In this document: positions 18,120-26,467 of the stretch, piece by piece
Position numbering within the stretch: the first letter of the stretch is position 1
How the letters are laid out: each line of letters starts with the position of its first letter
Assembly: GCF_042679565.1 (NCBI RefSeq)
Contig: NZ_JBHTMY010000003.1
Span: 1,364,001 to 1,428,000, forward strand
Origin: Namhaeicola litoreus
Lineage (GTDB): Bacteria; Bacteroidota; Bacteroidia; Flavobacteriales; Flavobacteriaceae
DNA length: 64,000 nt
Direction: 5' to 3'
Program-made: the position numbers and the translations under genes
Notes under the pieces: generated by a model
The model's input: the letters and a program-made list of their open reading frames with translations, nothing else
Databases searched by the model: none
What the model was told of the DNA's origin: nothing

Positions 18120-20336
18120 ATGATAAAACTGATTCCTATTCTTAGTAAATCTTTAATTTGTTTGTTTCTTGTAATGTTCATTCACTCTTGCACGCATGAA
18201 AGAGAATTAACATCCGGCAAAGCTGATTATTCCTCTTGGAACAACTATGCCGGGACAAAAGATGGCATGCGATATTCATCTGATAGTACAATTAATAAAT
18301 CCAATGTACAAAAACTAAAAGTTGCTTGGAAATATAGCACAAAAGATAAGGATGCAAACGGTCGGTCTCAAAATCAATGTAATCCTATTGTCGTCGATGG
18401 CATTCTTTATGGCACATCTCCAAAATCAAAACTCTTTGCTTTAAATGCTTCTTCAGGTGAAGAACTTTGGATTTTCGATCCAACTTCTTCCGTTTCAAAA
18501 AAAAATGATCAAGAACCTTGGTTTAATGTTATTCGGGGTGTTACTTATTGGGAATCTCAAAATAAAAAAGATAAACGCATTTTTTACAGCAGTGGTTCAA
18601 CCACCTTCTGCATTAATGCTCAAACCGGTAAACTTGTTCGTTCTTTTGGTAAAGAAGGTAAATTGGATCTCAGTCTTGACCTTGATCGAGACCCTAATAG
18701 CTTTAATCCATATATCGCGAGTACAACCCCAGGAATCATTTATAAGGAATTGCTAATACTTCCGATGCGTGTTGTTGAAACGGCAGATGCAGCTCCAGGA
18801 CATATCCGTGCTTATAGCGTAAAAACCGGAAAACTTCAATGGATCTTTCATACCATACCGCATCCAGGAGAATTTGGTTATGAAACTTGGCCCGATAAAG
18901 AAGCTTATAAAACAATGGGAGGTGCCAATAATTGGGCGGGAATGACTTTGGATGAAAAAAGGGGAATTGTTTATGTTCCAACCGGTTCTGTTTCCAGCGA
19001 TTTTTATGGAGGAATTAGAAAAGGTCAAAATTTATTTGCTAACTCTTTAATAGCCCTTAATGCACAAACAGGAAAATACCTTTGGCATTATCAAATAGTA
19101 CATCACGATTTGTGGGATAGAGACTTGCCCGCAAATCCGAATTTACTTACGCTTATTAAAGAAGGAATTGAAATTGATGTTGTGGCTCAAATTACAAAGC
19201 ATGGGTACATCTTTATTTTTGATAGGGAAACGGGAAAACCTATCTATGAAATTACAGAACGTCCTGTACCGCAAAATGCGCTTCCAGGCGAAGAACCATG
19301 GCCCACCCAACCCATTCCAACCTTACCAGAACCATTTGCCCGACAAAATTTTACTGAAGAGGATTTGAACGATTTGGATCCTGAAACTTATCCAACCCTG
19401 CTCGAAAAATTCAAAAAAGTAAAATACCATACCATGTTTACTCCTCCCAATAAAGAGCCTTCATTTATTTTCCCTGGTTTTGATGGTGGTGGAGAATGGG
19501 GTGGAGCGGCAGTTGATCCAGATTCACAGATTCTTTATGTCAACAATAGTGAAATGCCTTGGATTTTGACAATGATCGATGTGCCAAAAAATACTTTAAA
19601 TGATCACTCTTTCAAAGGAATCGGTCAAGTTGTATATAATAAATATTGTATTGCCTGCCATGGCATTGATCGTAAAGGAAATGGTCCGACCTTTCCTTCA
19701 TTGATAGATATTCAAAAAAAATATTCGAAACTAGAAATAAGCGCATTATTAAATTCAGGACGAAATATGATGCCTTCATTCTCACAATTGCCTGATCAGG
19801 AAAAGGAACCTTTACTCGCCTTTATTTTAGATACCGAAGAAAAGGAACCTGCAGGTGACATTAAAAGCAAGGATATAGTTCCAGAAATTGAAAATAGTAT
19901 TCTAGACAAAATTCCATTCGTAATGACAGGTTACAATAAATTTACAGATGCGAATGGGTATCCTGGAATTAAACCACCTTGGGGAAGTCTAAATGCCATA
20001 AATCTTAACACTGGAAAACTGCTTTGGAAAGTACCTCTCGGCGAATATCCCGAATTAAAAGCTAAAGGAATTCCAGTGACTGGGACGGAGAATTATGGCG
20101 GACCGGTAGTTACGAAAGGAGGTTTAATTTTCATTGCTGCCACCCTGGATTCTAAAATTCGAGCTTTCGATAAAATTTCAGGTGAGATTTGGTGGGAACA
20201 CGACCTGCCTGTACCTGGTTATGCTACCCCAGCCCTTTACCAGATCGAGGGAAAGCAATACGTCGTTATTGCTTGTGGTGGTGGAAAACTAGGAAGTAAA
20301 TCAGGTGACCAATATATTGCATTTACATTACCTTAA
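18120..20336 (+). CDS. PQQ-dependent dehydrogenase with inserted cytochrome c domain
   Basis: This 738-residue exported quinoprotein would oxidise an alcohol or sugar in the periplasm and pass electrons to the respiratory chain. It has a lipoprotein signal (HSC, Cys24) and PQQ propeller repeats with GKLQWIFHTIPHPGEFGYETW, LIALNAQTGKYLWHYQ and LNTGKLLWKVPLGEYPE. An inserted c-type cytochrome segment carries haem site CIACH (Cys510, Cys513, His514) and a likely Met ligand in NMMPSF. The architecture is that of the membrane-free glucose/quinate dehydrogenase-like group. It is the first of four plus-strand carbohydrate genes. Substrate unknown. Confidence 0.92.
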   Translation: MIKLIPILSKSLICLFLVMFIHSCTHERELTSGKADYSSWNNYAGTKDGMRYSSDSTINKSNVQKLKVAWKYSTKDKDANGRSQNQCNPIVVDGILYGTSPKSKLFALNASSGEELWIFDPTSSVSKKNDQEPWFNVIRGVTYWESQNKKDKRIFYSSGSTTFCINAQTGKLVRSFGKEGKLDLSLDLDRDPNSFNPYIASTTPGIIYKELLILPMRVVETADAAPGHIRAYSVKTGKLQWIFHTIPHPGEFGYETWPDKEAYKTMGGANNWAGMTLDEKRGIVYVPTGSVSSDFYGGIRKGQNLFANSLIALNAQTGKYLWHYQIVHHDLWDRDLPANPNLLTLIKEGIEIDVVAQITKHGYIFIFDRETGKPIYEITERPVPQNALPGEEPWPTQPIPTLPEPFARQNFTEEDLNDLDPETYPTLLEKFKKVKYHTMFTPPNKEPSFIFPGFDGGGEWGGAAVDPDSQILYVNNSEMPWILTMIDVPKNTLNDHSFKGIGQVVYNKYCIACHGIDRKGNGPTFPSLIDIQKKYSKLEISALLNSGRNMMPSFSQLPDQEKEPLLAFILDTEEKEPAGDIKSKDIVPEIENSILDKIPFVMTGYNKFTDANGYPGIKPPWGSLNAINLNTGKLLWKVPLGEYPELKAKGIPVTGTENYGGPVVTKGGLIFIAATLDSKIRAFDKISGEIWWEHDLPVPGYATPALYQIEGKQYVVIACGGGKLGSKSGDQYIAFTLP

Positions 20337-20351
20337 AAATTAAAAATATCT

Positions 20352-21707
20352 ATGAATTTTAGCAAAGGAATAGTGTACATATTTCTACTTACACTTATAA
20401 ATCTTCAGAGCCAAAATCTGAGGGTAAGTAACAATGGCCGCTTTTTAGAAAAAGAAAACGGTGAACCTTTTTTTTGGATGGCAGATACGGCTTGGGAACT
20501 TTTTCACAGATGTTCACTGGAAGAATCTGAGATGTACCTCAAGAAAAGACAAGAGCAAGGATTTAATGTGGTTCAAGCAGTAGCTTTGGCAGAATTAGAC
20601 GGACTTAATACACCCAATTTTTATGGTGAAATCCCTATCATAAATAATGATCCTACTCAACCCAATGAAGCCTATTTTTCTCATATAGATAAGATCATCC
20701 AATTAGCGGACGAGTTAGGAATTTACATAGCGCTCTTACCCACTTGGGGTGACAAATTGTTTAAAGAATCATGGGGAATAGGGCCAGAAATATTTAACGA
20801 AATCAATGCGGCTGTATATGGAGAGTGGATAGGAAATCGATATAAAAATTATGACAATATAATTTGGGTAATTGGAGGCGATAGAAATCCAAGAAATGGA
20901 AGTAAGGACATAAATATTTGGAATGCATTGGCCGAAGGAATTGTAAAAGGTGTGGGTGGTTATGATAAGACCTTTATGACTTTTCACCCGCAACCTAAAG
21001 AATTAGGCGGATCATCTACCTGGTTTCACCAGCAAAAATGGCTAGACCTAAACATGCATCAGACTGGGCATTGTGGGAATAGACCTACCTATAAAAATAT
21101 TCAACACGATTATAATTTAATACCCACAAAGCCCGTATTAGATGGAGAACCATTGTACGAAGATCATCCTAATTGCTTTAATGCCAAAGAATTAGGATAT
21201 AGTAGCGCAGATGATATTAGAAGGATCATGTATTGGAATGTTTTTGCAGGAGCCTGTGGTCAAACTTATGGTTGCCACGATGTTTGGCAAATGTACAAGT
21301 TAGACAGAAAAGGTGTTAACGGCCCGCTAAGGCCATGGCCAATGGCACTAGACTTACCCATGGCAAATCAAGTAAAACACCTAAAATCATTAATGCTTTC
21401 ACAGGCTTATTATACTAGAATACCGGATCAGTCGATGATTCTTGATAACCAAATAGAAGATCAAAATTATGTCATAGCAACAAGAGATAGCGAAGGTTCT
21501 TATGCAATGATCTATTTTCCAACCGGAAAACGAACTAAAATAGATTTTACAAATTTAAATGGTAATAACTTTGAAACCCATTGGTTCGACCCAAGAACTG
21601 GCGTAAAATTTAAAGGTCCCCAGATCAATAAAAATACACAATTAATAACACCGCCAACAAAAGGTAAGGGAAATGATTGGGTTTTGATTGTAGAAATACT
21701 AAACTAA
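20352..21707 (+). CDS. DUF4038 glycoside hydrolase, GH140-like
   Basis: This 451-residue exported (alpha/beta)8-barrel hydrolase has a short signal peptide ending near LQSQN. The DUF4038 landmarks are PFFWMADTAWELFHRCSLEE, FNVVQAVALAELDG, IIWVIGGDRNPR (Asp177) and PVLDGEPLYEDHP (Glu266). By analogy with GH140 apiosidases, Asp177 and Glu266 are candidate catalytic acids. A C-terminal beta domain (DUF5060/collagen-binding-like) contains THWFDPRTGV. It starts 15 bases after the PQQ dehydrogenase and ends 7 bases before the nucleoside hydrolase, so the three are an operon. True substrate (apiose or another pentose) is unknown. Confidence 0.87.
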   Translation: MNFSKGIVYIFLLTLINLQSQNLRVSNNGRFLEKENGEPFFWMADTAWELFHRCSLEESEMYLKKRQEQGFNVVQAVALAELDGLNTPNFYGEIPIINNDPTQPNEAYFSHIDKIIQLADELGIYIALLPTWGDKLFKESWGIGPEIFNEINAAVYGEWIGNRYKNYDNIIWVIGGDRNPRNGSKDINIWNALAEGIVKGVGGYDKTFMTFHPQPKELGGSSTWFHQQKWLDLNMHQTGHCGNRPTYKNIQHDYNLIPTKPVLDGEPLYEDHPNCFNAKELGYSSADDIRRIMYWNVFAGACGQTYGCHDVWQMYKLDRKGVNGPLRPWPMALDLPMANQVKHLKSLMLSQAYYTRIPDQSMILDNQIEDQNYVIATRDSEGSYAMIYFPTGKRTKIDFTNLNGNNFETHWFDPRTGVKFKGPQINKNTQLITPPTKGKGNDWVLIVEILN

Positions 21708-21714
21708 AAGATCC

Positions 21715-22641
21715 ATGAAAAGCAATAACCTGTATTTAAAAAAGATTCTATTGTTCGGCTTCGCATTTATTCTTCAAATAAATTTTACCTTAATTGCTCA
21801 ACAGAAATGGAATGTAATAATTGATGCCGATACAGGCAACGAAGTAGATGATCTTTATGCTTTGGTCAGAGCTTTGATGGAACCCACATGGAATATTACT
21901 GCATTAAATGCAACACAATGGCAAACCGCGCATTGGGCGGTAGAACAATCGATGGAAAATAGCCATAGACTCAACCAAGTATTGGTTGCTTATTTTCCTC
22001 ATAATATTAAAACGCTAAGAGGTGGTTATGAAAGAATGTTCGATTGGGGTGATTTGGCTCAACATTCTGCCGCTGCATATGAAATAATCAATCAAGCAAA
22101 AGCACTCAAGAATGGTGAAAAATTGAATATTGTAGCGTTGGGTGCGCTTACTAATATCGCCTCTGCAATTTTCATTGAACCCAATATTGAAAATCATATT
22201 AATTTGTATTGGCTGGGTACCGCATACGATTTTGAAAATGATATTTTAAAAAGAAACGATTTTAATAGCGTAATGGACGTCCAAGCTTTAGAGATATTAT
22301 TAAATAGTAAAGTTGAAATGACTATTATTCCAACAACGGCAGCTGCAAATTTAACCTTCAATTTTATTGAATCGAAAAAGAAGATAGAGGAATTGAATCC
22401 TTTGGGAGAATTTTTGATAAAAAGATGGTTTGATCATTTTGACGGTGGAAGAAAGGAACGAATTCTTTGGGATTTGGCATTAATTGAAGCCATTATTCAT
22501 CCGGAATTTACCAAACAAAAACAATTGGTAACCTCGAAAGATAATGGGAGTAAATTGGTCAATTATATATATTGGATAGATCCAGAAAAAATGAAAAATG
22601 ATTTCTTTCAAACATTTTATCATTTTAAATTATTAGATTAA
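21715..22641 (+). CDS. Exported nucleoside hydrolase-like protein
   Basis: This 308-residue inosine-uridine nucleoside hydrolase family protein has an N-terminal signal peptide (hydrophobic residues 10-28), so it acts outside the cytoplasm. The calcium-binding Asp cluster reads VIIDADTGNEVDDLYALVRA, two residues longer than the classic DxDxGxDD form. This variant is common in environmental Bacteroidota and Planctomycetota. LNIVALGALTNIA and DFNSVMDVQALEILL are also family motifs. With a GH140-like enzyme upstream, it may cleave N- or O-linked pentofuranosides; the natural substrate is uncertain. Confidence 0.88.
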   Translation: MKSNNLYLKKILLFGFAFILQINFTLIAQQKWNVIIDADTGNEVDDLYALVRALMEPTWNITALNATQWQTAHWAVEQSMENSHRLNQVLVAYFPHNIKTLRGGYERMFDWGDLAQHSAAAYEIINQAKALKNGEKLNIVALGALTNIASAIFIEPNIENHINLYWLGTAYDFENDILKRNDFNSVMDVQALEILLNSKVEMTIIPTTAAANLTFNFIESKKKIEELNPLGEFLIKRWFDHFDGGRKERILWDLALIEAIIHPEFTKQKQLVTSKDNGSKLVNYIYWIDPEKMKNDFFQTFYHFKLLD

Positions 22642-22834
22642 CATTTCAGCCATTAAATTAAAATTATTTACAGTAAAATGTTGCGGACAACAGGTTATCA
22701 AACTAAAATGGGCATAGCTAAGCATCTTGCTCCAATAAATTGGCCCAAACATATTCTAACCTTGAAAAAATTGCAGAATTAATAATAAACTTTAAAGTGT
22801 TAACGTAGTAAAATTCTCTTTATTATTATGAAAA

Positions 22835-25288
22835 ATGGATGAAACGAAAAAAATATTGTTCAAAAAAACGCTTCTTACTTCCTTGCTTTTAATAGGTATA
22901 TCTCAGCTTACAATTTGTCAAAACAGAACGATAATTGAACTGACAGACAATTGGAAATTTAAAAAAGGGACAAATAAAGAAGCATTTCAACCCTCTTTTG
23001 ATGATTCAAAATGGGAACAGGTGACTGTTCCTCATGACTGGGCCATTTATGGACCATTCGATAAAGAAATAGATAAGCAAATGGTAGCCATCATTCAAAA
23101 TGGAGAAGAGATTGCAAGCGAAAAAACAGGACGTACGGGGGCTTTGCCTCATATTGGTGAGGCATGGTACAGGAATCAATTTATACTTCCCGAGCTCGAC
23201 AAAAACAAAAAGGTGATTCTCTTATTTGAAGGAGCCATGAGCGAACCTAAAGTTTTCTTAAATGGTAAAAAGATCGGTGAATGGAATTATGGTTACAACT
23301 ATTTTTATTTCGATATTACGGATGATCTCTCAAAAAAAGGAAAAAATACATTAGCTGTTCATTTAAATAATTCTCCTGAATCCTCCAGGTGGTATCCGGG
23401 AGCAGGATTATACAGAAAAGTTAAGATCATAATCAAAAATGATGTTAGTATAGCCCAATGGGGCACTTTTATTACCACGCCTTATGTCACAGATACTTTG
23501 GCAAAAGTGAATATAAAGACCAAAGTAAATGGTACAGGCTTAAACCTTGTTACAGATATTACAGATCTCAATGGAAATGTCATAAATTCAGGGGAGAGTT
23601 CTGCTATTTTTGGAGATGAAATAGAATTCAATATTCCTTTAAAAAATCCTGCATTATGGAGTCCGGAAACTCCTAATCTGTACAAAGCAGTTTCTAAATT
23701 ATATAAAAACGATACTTTAGTTGATATCGTAGAAACGAGATTTGGAGTAAGGGAAATTAAATATGAAGCTAATGTTGGATTTAGTTTAAATGGTGTAAAC
23801 CGTAAATTCAAAGGGGTATGTTTACATCATGACCTTGGTCCTTTAGGAACAGCCATCAATAGATCCGCGCTCAAAAGACAATTGCTCATTTTAAAAGATA
23901 TGGGCGTGGATGCAATCCGCAGTTCACACAACATGCCTTCTTTTGAACAACTTGAGTTATGCGACGAACTTGGTTTTATGTTTTTGGCCGAAAGTTTTGA
24001 TGAATGGGCACAACCAAAAGTAAAAAATGGTTACAACCGTTTTTATCAAACTGACGTTGAAAAGGATTTGGTCAACCTCATACATGCCACAAGAAATCAC
24101 CCATGTATTGTGATGTGGAGCTCAGGGAATGAAGTCTCAGATCAATGGAGTGCAGAAGGTGTGAAACAAGCCAAAAGGTTGCAGGAAATATTTCACAGGG
24201 AAGATCCCACAAGACCGGTTACCGTGGGTATGGATCAAGTTGAGAATACCTTGGCCAATGGTTTTGGTGCTGTTTTAGACATCCCCGGACTTAACTATCG
24301 TTTACATTTATATGAAGACGCCTATGAAAAATTTCCGCAGGCATTTATCTTAGGATCTGAAACGGCCTCTACTGTAAGTTCAAGAGGCATTTATAAATTT
24401 CCAGTTGAAAAAGCTGCCATGAAACAATACGATGATTTTCAATCGAGTTCATATGACCTTGAATATTGTAGCTGGTCTAATGTACCGGATGACGACTTTG
24501 TATTACAAGACGATAAGCCTTGGGTGATGGGTGAATTTGTTTGGACAGGTTTTGACTACCTCGGCGAACCAACTCCTTATGACGAAAAATGGCCCTCGAG
24601 AAGTTCCTATTTTGGAATATGTGATCTGGCAGGAATTCCCAAAGACAGGTATTACCTATACAGAAGCAGATGGAACAAACAAGAAGAGACGCTACACATC
24701 TTACCTCACTGGAATTGGGAAGGTCGGGAGGGAGAAAAAACCCCTGTCTTTGTTTATTCAAATTATGACAGTGCAGAACTTTTTGTGAATGGCAAAAGTA
24801 TGGGCATTCAGACCAAAAACAATCAATCTCCTCAGAATAGATATCGCCTCATGTGGATGGATGTAAAATATGAGCCCGGTACATTAAAAGTCATTGCTTT
24901 TGATAAAAATGGAAATCCTAAAGCTGAAAAAGAAATACAAACAGCTGGAAAACCATATCAAATAGTCCTTCAACCTGATCGAACTGAACTAAAAGCAAAC
25001 GGAGAAGATCTATCTTTTGTTACCGTTTCTGTTGTAGATAATAAAGGGATTCCATGTCCCACCGCGACAGATCAACTCAACTTTCAAGTAAAAGGTAAAG
25101 GTTTGTTTAGAGCCGTTTGCAATGGTGATCCTACTTCTTTGGAAATGTTTCACGAACCTACCATGAAATTATTCAGTGGAAAACTCGTGGTTTTGGTACA
25201 ATCGGGAAAAGAAACGGGAGAAATAGATCTGACTGTAACCGGTAAAGGTTTAAAGAGCGAGAAACTAGTATTGACCGCAGTGCCATAA
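22835..25288 (+). CDS. GH2 family beta-glycosidase
   Basis: This 817-residue exported beta-galactosidase-type enzyme has a signal peptide (about residues 8-29). Next come the GH2 sugar-binding jelly roll (30-200, with WYPGAGLYRKVK), an Ig-like domain, a TIM barrel and C-terminal DUF4982/Big-like domains (CPTATDQLNFQV). Acid/base Glu433 lies in MWSSGNEVSD and the likely nucleophile Glu509 in ILGSETASTVSSRG. Members with this layout cleave beta-galactosides, beta-glucuronides or other terminal sugars. It follows the nucleoside hydrolase by about 190 bases on the same strand. The ATG used overlaps an out-of-frame ATG eight bases upstream. Confidence 0.93.
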   Translation: MDETKKILFKKTLLTSLLLIGISQLTICQNRTIIELTDNWKFKKGTNKEAFQPSFDDSKWEQVTVPHDWAIYGPFDKEIDKQMVAIIQNGEEIASEKTGRTGALPHIGEAWYRNQFILPELDKNKKVILLFEGAMSEPKVFLNGKKIGEWNYGYNYFYFDITDDLSKKGKNTLAVHLNNSPESSRWYPGAGLYRKVKIIIKNDVSIAQWGTFITTPYVTDTLAKVNIKTKVNGTGLNLVTDITDLNGNVINSGESSAIFGDEIEFNIPLKNPALWSPETPNLYKAVSKLYKNDTLVDIVETRFGVREIKYEANVGFSLNGVNRKFKGVCLHHDLGPLGTAINRSALKRQLLILKDMGVDAIRSSHNMPSFEQLELCDELGFMFLAESFDEWAQPKVKNGYNRFYQTDVEKDLVNLIHATRNHPCIVMWSSGNEVSDQWSAEGVKQAKRLQEIFHREDPTRPVTVGMDQVENTLANGFGAVLDIPGLNYRLHLYEDAYEKFPQAFILGSETASTVSSRGIYKFPVEKAAMKQYDDFQSSSYDLEYCSWSNVPDDDFVLQDDKPWVMGEFVWTGFDYLGEPTPYDEKWPSRSSYFGICDLAGIPKDRYYLYRSRWNKQEETLHILPHWNWEGREGEKTPVFVYSNYDSAELFVNGKSMGIQTKNNQSPQNRYRLMWMDVKYEPGTLKVIAFDKNGNPKAEKEIQTAGKPYQIVLQPDRTELKANGEDLSFVTVSVVDNKGIPCPTATDQLNFQVKGKGLFRAVCNGDPTSLEMFHEPTMKLFSGKLVVLVQSGKETGEIDLTVTGKGLKSEKLVLTAVP

Positions 25289-25517
25289 AAACTTATGTTT
25301 TAACAAATTCTCTTCTAATTTTTACTTGATAAATATGCCTTCAATTATTGCTTGCAAAATTTAAAAATGGCCTAGTTTAAATTTGAATCGAAAGAATTTT
25401 TAAATCATGAAACATTAAAACAACATCAGCTTGTTTGGCTTTTACTATCTATTTTAATCCTTGCCTTAAGATTCCATTTATCTAAATATGCAGAACTACT
25501 CAAAAAAAATAATTAAT
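25289..25517. other. Convergent intergenic region
   Basis: This is 229 AT-rich bases between the GH2 gene and the minus-strand TIM barrel gene. I see no convincing hairpin terminator and no gene. Confidence 0.5.
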
Positions 25518-26396
25518 CTAAACATCACAAATCAGAATACCCTCTTTTAAGGCAGAAAGCTTATCAGGATAGGTAGGTATAAATTCTTGCGCTATAAAAC
25601 CTGTAAACCCTGAATCTACAATTGCTTTTATGATTGCCGGATAATTGAGTTCTTGACGATCATTAATTTCATGTCTTCCTGGAACCCCACCAGTATGGTA
25701 ATGAGCGATGTAGGAATGATATTCTCTGATGGTTGCAATCACATCACCCTCCATAATTTGCATATGGTAAATATCGTAAAGCAATTTAAAATTAGAAGAG
25801 CTTATTTTGTCTACAAGTCTTACCCCCCAAGGTGTATGGTCACAATGATAATCTTTATGATCTACCTTACTATTTAGCAGTTCCATTACAATCGTTATCC
25901 CCTTTTTCTCTGCTAATTTTAACAGAGGTTCAAGCCCTATTGCACAATTTGCAATCCCTGTTGCATCATCCATCCCATTTCTATTTCCCGAAAAAACAAT
26001 CACCTGCTTTAATCCGGCGTCAGCAGCTTTTGAAATAAGCTCAGTATAATTCTTTTGAAGATATGTGTGATTATTAGGATTATTAAAACCGTTCATAATA
26101 TCCGCAAAATGATCGGTCCCCAATGAACAAGTTAATCCATATTTTTGAGCGATTGACCATTCATTTGGCCCTAATAAATCAATTCCTTTTAAACCTATTT
26201 CGGCACAAACCTCTGCAAAATTGTCTAGTGGAATAGAATTATAACACCAATAACAAACAGAATGATTTACATTTCCTTTTAAAAGTAGATTTTGCTTTTC
26301 AAAATTAGTTAGATTTGAAAATCCACTGACTAATCCTCCAATACTCAATGCTCCCGCTCCTAAGCTAATTTTCTTTATAAGATCACGTCTATTCAT
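25518..26396 (-). CDS. Hydroxypyruvate isomerase-like TIM barrel with Tat signal
   Basis: This is a 292-residue AP-endonuclease-2/sugar isomerase superfamily protein. Metal-binding motifs are TIVMELLNSK, LLYDIYHMQIMEGD, HTGGVPGRHEIND and GFIAQEF. The IYHMQIMEGD and VPGRHE segments are those of the Hyi group. The N-terminus MNRRDLIKKISLGAGALSIGG is a Tat signal, which is unusual for a classical hydroxypyruvate isomerase and argues for periplasmic sugar epimerisation or isomerisation. It lies 71 bases downstream of the SSS symporter on the same strand and probably shares its transcript. Confidence 0.88.
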   Translation of the reverse strand: MNRRDLIKKISLGAGALSIGGLVSGFSNLTNFEKQNLLLKGNVNHSVCYWCYNSIPLDNFAEVCAEIGLKGIDLLGPNEWSIAQKYGLTCSLGTDHFADIMNGFNNPNNHTYLQKNYTELISKAADAGLKQVIVFSGNRNGMDDATGIANCAIGLEPLLKLAEKKGITIVMELLNSKVDHKDYHCDHTPWGVRLVDKISSSNFKLLYDIYHMQIMEGDVIATIREYHSYIAHYHTGGVPGRHEINDRQELNYPAIIKAIVDSGFTGFIAQEFIPTYPDKLSALKEGILICDV

Positions 26397-26467
26397 CTCA
26401 TTTGGTTTTTTCTAGCTTTAGGTAGGTAAAAATATTCAAGAGTTCTTCATTTTCGTTTCAAATGCAA

